Positions 9,003 through 16,783 of a DNA stretch of 64,000 nucleotides are shown here, one piece after another. A program made the position numbers and the translations under genes. This DNA comes from Acetobacterium bakii. GTDB lineage: Bacteria > Bacillota > Clostridia > Eubacteriales > Eubacteriaceae. The stretch is taken from positions 1-64,000 of the forward strand of contig NZ_LGYO01000027.1 of assembly GCF_001263355.1 (NCBI RefSeq), given 5' to 3'. How positions within the stretch are numbered: position 1 is the first letter of the stretch; the number at the start of each line of letters is the position of its first letter. Under the pieces are notes generated by a model, which saw only the letters and a list, made by a program, of their open reading frames with translations, was not told where the DNA came from and ran no database searches.

Positions 9003-10070
9003 ATGAGATTTGCACCAACATATTGCCTGCGCGAAGGAATGATCAATGCAGATAACCTTTACGGTGAAAGCGGAGAACTTGTGCTGGCAAAGAACACAAT
9101 GCTAACAATGGATTATATCAAAGGAATCCGTAATCTCAATTATCATGGTATTTATATTGAAGATGATATATTAAACGACATTCCAATTGTAAACACAATC
9201 AATGAGCGGGTTCGGAATAAGACGGTTCGCAGCCTCAAGGATATTTTTATCAGCAAGGAAAATGATTCGCCGGTTTCCAAAAAGAAATTCAATGAAATAG
9301 AGAATCAGGTTGAGACAATCGTCGAAGAAATCCTGGAAAACAAGAATATGATGGTCAATATGGTCGACCTAAAGGTTTTTGACGATTATACATATTTTCA
9401 TTCTGTTAACGTTGCCGTTTTGTCAATTGTGTTGGGAACTGCCCTGGGACTTGATAAAACAGAGTTGTGCAATTTAGGCTTTGGAGCTTTATTGCATGAT
9501 ATTGGAAAAGTTTTTATTACCAAAGAAATATTAAATAAAGAAGGCCCATTAACCGATGAGGAATTCACTCAAATGAAAAAACATTCATCATTTGGCTATG
9601 AATATTTAATCAAAGAATATGAGTGCAGCAAATCTTCGCAACTGGGAATCCGTGATCATCATGAAAAATTTGCCGGCGGTGGGTATCCCAACAATATTAA
9701 GGGAGACGATATTTCATTGTATGGAAGGATCATTTCAATTGCAGACGTTTACGATGCATTAACATCGGATCGGCCTTATCGAAAGGGTCTCATACCGTCA
9801 GAAGCCATTGAATATATTATGGGATCTAATTGTGTGCTATTTGATCCGGACCTCGTAAGGGTCTTTATTACTAAAATAGCCCCGTATCCGGTTGGAAGCT
9901 GTGTCAAACTGAGTAATGGTTTAATTGGAATCGTCACCGAGAACTTTGAAAGCTATTGTTTAAGACCAAATGTGTGGGTATTCAGAAATGGAGATGTTGA
10001 AGTGACGCCATATGAAATCTGTCTGGCGGATCATGAAGTTCTTAATATTACCGTTATCGGTTTTGCATGA
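9003..10070 (+). CDS. HD-GYP domain protein (probable cyclic di-GMP phosphodiesterase)
   Basis: A 355-residue protein with an unassigned N-terminal region (1-120) and an HD-GYP domain (about 125-300). Visible motifs are HDIGK (165-169), HHEKFAGGGYP (about 218-228) and DVYDALTSDRPYRKG. The usual HHExxDGxGYP is changed to an Ala where Asp is normal, so activity should not be assumed. A C-terminal tail of about 50 residues resembles the beta-rich extension found in soluble HD-GYP proteins. An AAGGATG site precedes the ATG. It may be co-transcribed with adk, 31 bases downstream. Confidence 0.85.
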   Translation: MRFAPTYCLREGMINADNLYGESGELVLAKNTMLTMDYIKGIRNLNYHGIYIEDDILNDIPIVNTINERVRNKTVRSLKDIFISKENDSPVSKKKFNEIENQVETIVEEILENKNMMVNMVDLKVFDDYTYFHSVNVAVLSIVLGTALGLDKTELCNLGFGALLHDIGKVFITKEILNKEGPLTDEEFTQMKKHSSFGYEYLIKEYECSKSSQLGIRDHHEKFAGGGYPNNIKGDDISLYGRIISIADVYDALTSDRPYRKGLIPSEAIEYIMGSNCVLFDPDLVRVFITKIAPYPVGSCVKLSNGLIGIVTENFESYCLRPNVWVFRNGDVEVTPYEICLADHEVLNITVIGFA

Positions 10071-10101
10071 GTTCTAATATTAAATTCAGGAGGTGGATTA
10101 T

Positions 10102-10752
10102 TTGAAAATAATTTTATTAGGAACACCCGGTGGGGGAAAAGGGACCCAAGCGAAGTTAATTTGTGATTATCTTAAGATCCCGCATATTTCCACCGGTGAT
10201 ATTTTTCGTTCAAAAGTCAAAGACGGCGATGCATTGGCACTGGAAATAGAGGATTATACGCAGAAAGGGAAGCTAGTCCCGGATTATATTACCATTTCGC
10301 TTATTGAAGACCGGTTAAAAAAGGAAGACTGTGCCAATGGTTTTTTGTTGGATGGATTCCCCAGAAATGAAAACCAGGCAGAAGCGCTTGATTTGATTCT
10401 GAATAAGCAAAATGAACACATCGATAGAGTCTTTTTAATTGATGTGCCCGAAGCTGCCATACTAGATAGACTTGCAGGCCGAAGAGTCTGTCCAAAATGC
10501 GGAGAGAGCTATCACATAAAGTACAATCCACCGAAGATTGAAGGAAAATGCGATATCTGTGGGACGGATTTAGTCCATCGATCCGATGATCAGGAGGAAA
10601 TCATTTTAGATCGCTTGGCGATTTATAAAGAGACTACCAAACCAATATTGGATTTTTACAATGAAAAGGGTATTTTGCATAAAATTAAAGGCGACGATGG
10701 GATCAATGATATTTTCAACAGAATACGCAAAATTTTAGATGCCGACGGCTGA
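10102..10752 (+). CDS. adk: Adenylate kinase with zinc-binding lid
   Basis: A 216-residue enzyme making ADP from ATP and AMP. The P-loop GTPGGGKGT is at residues 7-15, and LLDGFPRN (about 82-89) is the AMP-binding signature. The LID has four cysteines (130, 133, 150 and 153) in CPKC and CDIC pairs, typical of Gram-positive zinc adenylate kinases. I choose the TTG at 10102 because AGGAGG (10088-10093) is 8 bases upstream; an in-frame GTG at 10093 overlaps that site. The gene is outside the usual secY-adk-map context, so it may be a second copy. Confidence 0.93.
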   Translation: MKIILLGTPGGGKGTQAKLICDYLKIPHISTGDIFRSKVKDGDALALEIEDYTQKGKLVPDYITISLIEDRLKKEDCANGFLLDGFPRNENQAEALDLILNKQNEHIDRVFLIDVPEAAILDRLAGRRVCPKCGESYHIKYNPPKIEGKCDICGTDLVHRSDDQEEIILDRLAIYKETTKPILDFYNEKGILHKIKGDDGINDIFNRIRKILDADG

Positions 10753-10763
10753 CCTGAGGTCAG
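10749..10763. promoter_or_regulatory. 15-bp perfect palindrome between adk and Rieske gene
   Basis: CTGACCT-G-AGGTCAG overlaps the adk stop codon and ends 32 bases before the next ATG. It could be an operator; no T-run follows, so it is not a normal terminator. Confidence 0.35.
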
Positions 10764-10795
10764 AAAATTAAATCGACAAAAGAAAGAGTTGTAAA

Positions 10796-11770
10796 ATGAT
10801 TAAAAACCAATGGTATGGGATAATGGATGCAAAAGAGCTGAAAAATAATAAACTGATTGGTGTTACTCGCTTGGGTGAAAAGTTAGTGCTTTGGCGAAGT
10901 GAAAATGGCGAAATAAATTGTATCTTCGATAAATGCTGCCACAGAGGGGCTTCCTTAAGCGCTGGGAAAGTGACTCATGATTCCGTAAAATGTCCCTTTC
11001 ATGGACTTGCCTATGATGGATCGGGAAAGGTCATAGAAATACCAGCCAATGGAAAAAATACTCCGGTGCCGGATCGGTATAAAGTCAACGCCTACGCGGT
11101 TAAAGAAATGTATGGCTTTATTTGGCTTTGGTATGGAGACTATTCTGCTGAACTCCCGGAGATTCCTTTCTTTGAATATTTGAGACAGGGATTTTCCTAT
11201 GGCGGTTTTTCAGAAATGTGGCCGGTTCACTACACCAGGGCCATTGAAAATCAATTGGATGTGGTTCATTTGCCTTTTGTTCACACCAATTCTATTGGAA
11301 GAGGCAATAAAACGCTGGTGAATGGTCCCGTTGTAAAATGGCAGGATAACCGGATGACATTTTATGTTCACAATGTAGTTGATGATGGTCATTTAAAACC
11401 ATTAAAACCCAAGGAAATTGAAAATTATAAGGATTATTTTAGTCTTGAATTACAAATGCCGAACATTTGGCAAAATAAAATTAGCCCCGATGTTCGAATT
11501 GTAGCTGTTTTTGCTCCCATTGACGAGGAACATACCCGTATTTATCTACGTTTTTATCAAAAATTTATAAAGCTCCCGGTCTTAAAACAGATCGTTAATC
11601 GATTCAGCAACATCGGCAATCGATATATTCTGCACCAGGACCGACATGTTGTGTTAACACAAAAACCGATCAAAACAGAGCTGAGAATGGATGAAAACCT
11701 GATACAGGGGGATTTACCTATCATTGAATACCGAAAAAGAAGAGACCTGCTAAAAGCAGGTCATAAATAA
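10796..11770 (+). CDS. Rieske-type aromatic ring-hydroxylating oxygenase, alpha subunit-like
   Basis: The 324-residue protein has an N-terminal Rieske [2Fe-2S] domain with C47-x-H49 (CCHRG) and C66-x2-H69 (CPFHG). A catalytic domain follows with the mononuclear iron motif N152-x2-D155-x2-H158-x4-H163 (NQLDVVHLPFVH). The C-terminal QDRHVVLTQ resembles the region carrying the third iron ligand, as in the PaO/VanA-like branch. Such enzymes normally need O2 and a reductase; no reductase or ferredoxin gene is adjacent. Role in this organism is unknown. The upstream ribosome binding site (AAAGAAAGAG) is weak. Confidence 0.85.
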   Translation: MIKNQWYGIMDAKELKNNKLIGVTRLGEKLVLWRSENGEINCIFDKCCHRGASLSAGKVTHDSVKCPFHGLAYDGSGKVIEIPANGKNTPVPDRYKVNAYAVKEMYGFIWLWYGDYSAELPEIPFFEYLRQGFSYGGFSEMWPVHYTRAIENQLDVVHLPFVHTNSIGRGNKTLVNGPVVKWQDNRMTFYVHNVVDDGHLKPLKPKEIENYKDYFSLELQMPNIWQNKISPDVRIVAVFAPIDEEHTRIYLRFYQKFIKLPVLKQIVNRFSNIGNRYILHQDRHVVLTQKPIKTELRMDENLIQGDLPIIEYRKRRDLLKAGHK

Positions 11771-11845
11771 AGGGAATAGGTAGTTTTAAAGAGCTACAGA
11801 ATATCCGATAAAAGCAAGTATCTCCATTTAAATTGATTTCTCACG

Positions 11846-11854
11846 TGATATAAT
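11846..11854 (+). promoter_or_regulatory. Extended -10 promoter of eutS/eutP
   Basis: TGATATAAT is a perfect extended -10 element about 60 bases before the eutS start; the -35 region is poor, as expected for this promoter type. Confidence 0.45.
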
Positions 11855-11913
11855 ACTTTATTATACTCTCTATTGACGCAATTGCTGATACGGAGTAAAG
11901 GAGGCCTCTTAAA

Positions 11914-12288
11914 ATGGAAGGCATATTAGGTTCAAACGAAGGTAAGCTCAGAATTATTCAGGAAACCGTCCCCGGCAAGCAGGTAACATTGGCTCATATC
12001 ATCGCCAGTCCCGATGCTATTGTCTATAAAAAATTAGGATTGAACCCCAGCATTGATTATGACAAAGCGGCCATTGGGGTACTAAGCATGACACCGTCTG
12101 AAATTTCAGTCATTGCAGGTGATTTAGCAGTAAAAACAGCCCGGATTGAGTTGGGGTTCATTGATCGTTTTAGTGGCACACTGATGTTTACCGGAAGAAT
12201 TTCGGAAGTCGACTCTGCCATAAAAGCAATCCTCGCTTATTTGAAAGATACCCTGAAATTTACAATCTGTGAAATCACAAAGACTTGA
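11914..12288 (+). CDS. eutS: Bacterial microcompartment shell protein, EutS/PduU type
   Basis: A 124-residue protein with a circularly permuted BMC domain. The conserved start IIQETVPGKQVTLAHIIA and the motif GFIDRFSGTLMFTG are diagnostic of EutS/PduU hexamers, which form part of the polyhedral shell. The C-terminal FTICEITKT also fits. The sequence does not clearly separate EutS from PduU. An AAAGGAGGCC site precedes the ATG. The next gene, 15 bases downstream, is eutP/pduV, the usual partner. No other shell or enzyme gene of the pathway is next to it; eutL lies about 51 kb away. Confidence 0.9.
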   Translation: MEGILGSNEGKLRIIQETVPGKQVTLAHIIASPDAIVYKKLGLNPSIDYDKAAIGVLSMTPSEISVIAGDLAVKTARIELGFIDRFSGTLMFTGRISEVDSAIKAILAYLKDTLKFTICEITKT

Positions 12289-12303
12289 GATGAAAGGCAT
12301 ACT

Positions 12304-12813
12304 ATGAAAAAAATGATCCTCGTTGGCAGAAGTGAATGCGGAAAAACAACACTGCGTCAGGCACTGAAGGGAAAAAAAATACATTACAAAAAGACCCAGT
12401 ATATCAATTACTACGATGTCATCATTGATACCCCAGGGGAATACGCTGAAAATGCGGGTTTAGCCCGGGCTTTAGCCTTGTATGCCTATGAATCCGATGT
12501 AGTGGCCCTTCTGCTTAGTTCAACCGAGCCGTACTCGCTTTATCCACCTTGTGTATCAGGGGTTTGCTCACGACCCGTTATTGGGATTGTCACACAAATT
12601 GATGACCCGGATGGGGATGTGGAACAGGCGGTTGCGTGGCTTGAGTTAACCGGCTGTGAACGTATTTTTAAGGTAAGCTCTTATACCGGCGAAGGCATTT
12701 GGGAAATTCTTGAATACCTTCGAGATGACGGTGATGTTTTGCCCTGGGATAAAAAAGAAGACGCGGAAAAACCCAGAGATGTATTGTCCACTAAACATAT
12801 GGTTGCGGTATGA
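12304..12813 (+). CDS. eutP: EutP/PduV family small GTPase-like protein
   Basis: A 169-residue Ras-like P-loop protein: GRSECGKTT at 8-16, DTPGEY near 43-48 and TQIDD near 100 (in place of NKxD). EutP/PduV proteins go with ethanolamine or propanediol microcompartments, and acetate kinase activity has been reported for EutP. It is cotranscribed with eutS. The C-terminus after residue 150 is charged and not part of the GTPase fold. The pair is convergent with the SRAP gene, with only two bases between the reading frames. Confidence 0.88.
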   Translation: MKKMILVGRSECGKTTLRQALKGKKIHYKKTQYINYYDVIIDTPGEYAENAGLARALALYAYESDVVALLLSSTEPYSLYPPCVSGVCSRPVIGIVTQIDDPDGDVEQAVAWLELTGCERIFKVSSYTGEGIWEILEYLRDDGDVLPWDKKEDAEKPRDVLSTKHMVAV

Positions 12814-12815
12814 AA

Positions 12816-13415
12816 TTATAACTGAAATTTAATTTGGGAAGACTCACTAATCTTCTCGCTTTGATGTTTCACTAAAGGCACCGCATCTTCTTTGAGGAGG
12901 CCCATGGCAGCTTTAACATTCTGAAACCAGGAGTCCATCATATCAGCCGGAATAATCACCGGCATGCGATCGTGTACTTCTAAAACCATTGGGTTCGGTG
13001 CTTTGGTCAGAATAACAAATTTGTTCTTTCCTTCAAAAGGTTTATAGATGCCCCCAAGATAAAGTATGGCATCCGAATCAAACAGATACTGATGCTTTTG
13101 CTGATCCCACTCGTAAAAACCCGAAGCGGGGATTAAACAGCGTCGCTGTTCAAAGTCATCCCGGAACATCTTTTTTTCTGTCACGGTTTCGGACCGGGCA
13201 TTGATAATTAAGCCTTTTTTAAATGGATTGCGGTAACCCCATTCCATAACATCTAATTCTATTTTTCCCTGATGCTCTCTTATAATCGGTGCCAAATTGG
13301 ACGGGAAGATATCCCCAGTTTTAATTTTGACATTGAATTTTTGGTTAACTGCTTCAACCATTCTGCTTAGTTCTGAATTCTCTTTATCTGAAAAAATCGT
13401 ATAACGACCACACAT
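12816..13415 (-). CDS. SRAP domain protein (YedK/HMCES-like abasic-site sensor)
   Basis: A 199-residue SOS-response-associated peptidase family protein. I place the start at ATG 13415, so the protein begins MCGRYT. Cys2, exposed after Met removal, is the residue that crosslinks to abasic sites in single-stranded DNA. AAGGAG lies 6 bases before this ATG, and longer starts would bury Cys2. Further family motifs are NARSET, RCLIPASGFYEW and HDRMPVII (His and Glu of the active site). Its likely role is protection of abasic sites; it is convergent with eutP. Confidence 0.9.
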   Translation of the reverse strand: MCGRYTIFSDKENSELSRMVEAVNQKFNVKIKTGDIFPSNLAPIIREHQGKIELDVMEWGYRNPFKKGLIINARSETVTEKKMFRDDFEQRRCLIPASGFYEWDQQKHQYLFDSDAILYLGGIYKPFEGKNKFVILTKAPNPMVLEVHDRMPVIIPADMMDSWFQNVKAAMGLLKEDAVPLVKHQSEKISESSQIKFQL

Positions 13416-13433
13416 ACTTGTCTCCTTTCGCAA

Positions 13434-13814
13434 TTACCTATAAATGCTTTTGGCTGACCTCGGCAAATAGCAATTCGATTTCTAAATTATTGTATTCCCA
13501 TTATACCATCGATATCCCATTTTGATTTTCAGAAAATATAAACTACTTGCAATTTATTATGTTTTATTGTATTGTATCTTCAAGGCGGTATCCCAGTGAA
13601 CTGCACTTTTGTAATAACAAATAAAAATTAAACTAAAAATCTGCTTTGATCCTTTGGACAGAGACTGAATAATCAGATACATATTTATGTCATATAAATA
13701 GGTCTTTTGCTTATGTCCATTTCTAAGCAGAAGTCCTTTTTTTATTTGTTAAAATATGTATTTTGGATGAGTTGGGATTTATTAAAGCTAAATGAATTGT
13801 TAAGGATGATGACT
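13434..13814 (+). promoter_or_regulatory. Leader region of the pan operon with candidate promoter
   Basis: This spacer of about 380 bases holds a candidate promoter: TTGCAA (13547-13552), 17 bases, TATTGT (13570-13575). The rest is AT-rich. I see no recognisable riboswitch. Confidence 0.35.
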
Positions 13815-14693
13815 ATGGAAATTGGATTTATCGGTGCCGGAAAAGTCGGTACATCGTTGGGAAACTATTTTATGCAAAAGAATTTGTCGGTGTCAGGCTA
13901 TTACAGCAAAAGCAAAAGCTCCTCGGTACGATCAGCCGGACTTACCGGATCGGCCTTGTTTGAAGATCTGGATTCACTGCTTAAAGCAAGTGCGGTCGTT
14001 TTTATCACCACTGGTGATGACATTATTCCGGAAGTGGTCAGCCTTCTTGGGCAATCACCGTACCTGAATGAAAAACATACCTTTGTCCATACCAGCGGCG
14101 CTCTTTCATCAGAGGTGTTTGAGGGCTTTGAGAAGTTGGGCTGTGGGATCTGCTCCCTTCATCCGATTATGACGTTTTCAGAAGTCTCAACACCGGTTAA
14201 AGACCTTGAGGCAATAAAATTCACCCTGGAAGGAAATCATGAGGGGAAGGCTTTAATTCAAAAAATGCTTGAGGTAACCGGTAATGAGTTTTTTATCATC
14301 GATAAGGAGAGTAAAATCCTTTACCATGCCGCCGCCTGTGTGCTCTCAAATTACATGGTGACATTAATTGATACAGGATTTGAGATGTTAACAAAGGCTG
14401 GTATTGACCAGGAGAAGATCGCTTCTTCATTTCTGCCGCTGATAACAGCGACTTTGAATAATGTGCGGAAAAGCGGAACCGTCGATGCTCTCACCGGTCC
14501 CCTGGTCCGTGGCGATGAAAATACGATTGTCAAACATGTGGATGCCATAAAAACCAGTATACCCGAATACCTGGACCTTTATGAAACCATGGGCATCGCA
14601 ACATTAAACATGATTAGGGATAAAAGAATGGATTCAGAAAAATATTTTAAAATAATGAAAGCAGTAACGAAAGGTGAAAAAAATGAAAAGTAA
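13815..14693 (+). CDS. panG: Rossmann/DUF2520 protein, probable ketopantoate reductase PanG
   Basis: A 292-residue two-domain protein: an N-terminal Rossmann fold with [13 protein letters not shown] (4-16), and a C-terminal 6PGDH-like DUF2520 domain with SLHPIMTF and [15 protein letters not shown]2520 proteins linked to pan genes have been described as PanG, an alternative to PanE that reduces ketopantoate to pantoate. As first gene before panB, panC and panD it fits the missing step. I chose ATG 13815 because TAAGGA is 8 bases upstream; upstream in-frame starts lack a ribosome binding site. Assignment rests on family and context. Confidence 0.7.
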   Translation: MEIGFIGAGKVGTSLGNYFMQKNLSVSGYYSKSKSSSVRSAGLTGSALFEDLDSLLKASAVVFITTGDDIIPEVVSLLGQSPYLNEKHTFVHTSGALSSEVFEGFEKLGCGICSLHPIMTFSEVSTPVKDLEAIKFTLEGNHEGKALIQKMLEVTGNEFFIIDKESKILYHAAACVLSNYMVTLIDTGFEMLTKAGIDQEKIASSFLPLITATLNNVRKSGTVDALTGPLVRGDENTIVKHVDAIKTSIPEYLDLYETMGIATLNMIRDKRMDSEKYFKIMKAVTKGEKNEK

Positions 14694-15519
14694 ATTTACA
14701 GTAAGCTCTTTTTTAAAAGCCAAAGCCAGCAATGAAAAAATAACCATGTTAACCGCCTATGATTATTCTATGGCGAAAATTGTGGACGGTGCCGGAATCG
14801 ACGCTATCCTTGTGGGCGATTCCCTTGGCATGGTGGTTCAGGGTTACGAGTCAACCCTTGAAGTGACCATGGATGATATGGTATACCATTGCAAAGCCGT
14901 GTCCAGAGGTACAGAAACTGCTTTAATTGTCGGCGATATGCCGTTTTTATCCTATCATATCAGTGATGAAGAAGCCGTTAGGAATGCTGGAAGACTGATT
15001 CAGGAAGGGAAAGCCCATGCGGTTAAGCTTGAAGGCGGCGTGGATGTGGTGGACAAGGTCAGAGCCATTGTCAAAGCGCAGATCCCGGTAATGGGTCATA
15101 TTGGTCTCACCCCACAGTCGGTCAATGTCTTTGGCGGATTCAAGGTCCAGGGCAAAGACAAGGCCCAGGCAATGGCTGTGATTGAAGATGCTGTGGCCCT
15201 TGAAAAGGCCGGCGCCTTCGCAATTGTCCTTGAAGGAATCCCGGAAAAATTAGCTAAGCTGATCACCGAAAATGTTTCAATTCCCACCATTGGCATTGGT
15301 GCCGGAAGATATTGTGACGGACAGGTTCTGGTGATTCATGACCTGCTGGGAATGTACTCGGGACAGTCACCTAAGTTTTCCAAGGGTTACGCTGCGCTTA
15401 ATGAAACCATAAAAACGGCCATTGAAAACTACGTCAGCGAAGTGAAAGAGCTTAAATTTCCCGAAGAAAAACACACCTTTACCATTGATGATAAAATTAT
15501 TGCGGAGCTTTCAAAGTAA
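14683..15519 (+). CDS. panB: 3-methyl-2-oxobutanoate hydroxymethyltransferase
   Basis: The 278-residue enzyme transfers a hydroxymethyl group from methylene-tetrahydrofolate to ketoisovalerate, giving ketopantoate. Motifs seen: [38 protein letters not shown] and IGIGAG, all typical of PanB. I choose ATG 14683, which follows AAAGGTG; the in-frame GTG 9 bases earlier is part of that site. It overlaps the end of panG by 11 bases, so the two are translationally coupled. Confidence 0.95.
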   Translation: MKSKFTVSSFLKAKASNEKITMLTAYDYSMAKIVDGAGIDAILVGDSLGMVVQGYESTLEVTMDDMVYHCKAVSRGTETALIVGDMPFLSYHISDEEAVRNAGRLIQEGKAHAVKLEGGVDVVDKVRAIVKAQIPVMGHIGLTPQSVNVFGGFKVQGKDKAQAMAVIEDAVALEKAGAFAIVLEGIPEKLAKLITENVSIPTIGIGAGRYCDGQVLVIHDLLGMYSGQSPKFSKGYAALNETIKTAIENYVSEVKELKFPEEKHTFTIDDKIIAELSK

Positions 15520-15522
15520 ATC

Positions 15523-16365
15523 ATGAAAACAGCGAAAACCATCGAGGAGCTGCAAGACGTAATCAATGCATTCGGTCAAAATAAAACCATTGGTTTTACA
15601 CCTACCATGGGTTATCTTCATGAAGGGCATTTGTCACTGATTCAAAAAGCTAGGACTGACAATGACATCGTCATTGTCAGCATTTTTGTCAATCCCACCC
15701 AGTTTGGTCCGGGAGAGGATTTTAAAGCGTACCCGCGGAATTTTGACAGAGATTCAAGATTGGCTGAAGCCGCCGGCGCTGATATTCTATTTGTACCGGA
15801 TGTTAGTGAAATCTATCCGGAAGGTTCCACAACCTTTGTTTTGGTTGAAGGTGTCAGCACAAAAAAAATGTGTGGGAGCTCAAGGCCCACGCATTTTAAA
15901 GGGGTCACCACGGTTGTGAACATCCTTTTTAATATTATCAAACCTGACAAGGCATATTTCGGCCAAAAGGATGCCCAACAGGTTGAAATTATCAAAAAAA
16001 TGGTGAGGGATCTTCATATGCAGCTGACAATTGTGACCTGTCCCATCATCAGGGAAGCCGACGGACTTGCTATGAGTTCCAGAAATGTTTATCTCAGCCC
16101 TGAAGAACGAAATCAAGCCCTTATTTTAAACAAATCATTGAAAGATATTCAGGGCTTGTATCGCTTGGGAGAGACAAAGGTTGAGACACTAAAGACTATT
16201 CTGCGAAATGGAATTAATACGATGCCCCTGGCAGTCATTGATTATGTAGAGATTCTGGATTTAAATACTCTGGACGCCATTGAAAAAATAGAAGCTGCCA
16301 CTTTAGCAGCTGTAGCCGTGCGTTTTGGAAACACACGATTGATTGACAACATAATTTTAGAATAA
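15523..16365 (+). CDS. panC: Pantothenate synthetase
   Basis: A 280-residue ligase joining pantoate and beta-alanine with ATP. Seen motifs are FTPTMGYLHEGH (nucleotidyltransferase HxGH at 33-36), FVNPTQFGPGEDF, YFGQKDAQQ and the KMSSS-like AMSSRN. It begins 3 bases after panB, consistent with coupled translation; its own ribosome binding site is weak. Confidence 0.95.
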   Translation: MKTAKTIEELQDVINAFGQNKTIGFTPTMGYLHEGHLSLIQKARTDNDIVIVSIFVNPTQFGPGEDFKAYPRNFDRDSRLAEAAGADILFVPDVSEIYPEGSTTFVLVEGVSTKKMCGSSRPTHFKGVTTVVNILFNIIKPDKAYFGQKDAQQVEIIKKMVRDLHMQLTIVTCPIIREADGLAMSSRNVYLSPEERNQALILNKSLKDIQGLYRLGETKVETLKTILRNGINTMPLAVIDYVEILDLNTLDAIEKIEAATLAAVAVRFGNTRLIDNIILE

Positions 16366-16383
16366 AATAAAGTGGGGATAAAA

Positions 16384-16767
16384 ATGTATATTACACTCTT
16401 TAAATCAAAACTTCATCGGGGCACAATCACCGAGGCTAATATAAACTATGTGGGGAGTATAACCATTGATTGCGAGCTTCTGGAAAAGTCGGATATTCTC
16501 CCCGGGGAACGGGTTCAGGTCGTCAATGTGAATAATGGGGAACGCTTCGAAACCTATACAATTGAAGGTGAAAGAGGAACTGGGATTATTTGCGTCAATG
16601 GAGCCGCGGCGAGATTGGTTCAGATAGGAGACCAGGTGATTATTATCTCCTATGCCATGATGGAAAAAAAAGAAGCACCCCGGTTTAAACCGAAGGTGCT
16701 GATTCTTGATGATGGAAACAAAATACTAAAAATTAAAGATAAGGAAGAACATGGCCACATTGAGTAG
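16384..16767 (+). CDS. panD: Aspartate 1-decarboxylase proenzyme
   Basis: A 127-residue pyruvoyl enzyme making beta-alanine. The start at ATG 16384 gives [16 protein letters not shown], and the self-processing site is Gly24-Ser25 in [10 protein letters not shown], as in known PanD. Lys9 and YAMM also match the family. It completes the pan operon and ends 16 bases before the convergent Cache-CheW gene. A strong inverted repeat (AGCACC...GGTGCT around CGGTTTAAACCG) lies inside its 3' part at 16673-16699. Confidence 0.94.
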   Translation: MYITLFKSKLHRGTITEANINYVGSITIDCELLEKSDILPGERVQVVNVNNGERFETYTIEGERGTGIICVNGAAARLVQIGDQVIIISYAMMEKKEAPRFKPKVLILDDGNKILKIKDKEEHGHIE

Positions 16768-16783
16768 CGATCTTCTTTTGGGA

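Noticed and set aside
11760-11913. EutV-type dual hairpin antiterminator before eutS
   Set aside because: I found no pair of hairpins with the expected loop sequences and no terminator there.
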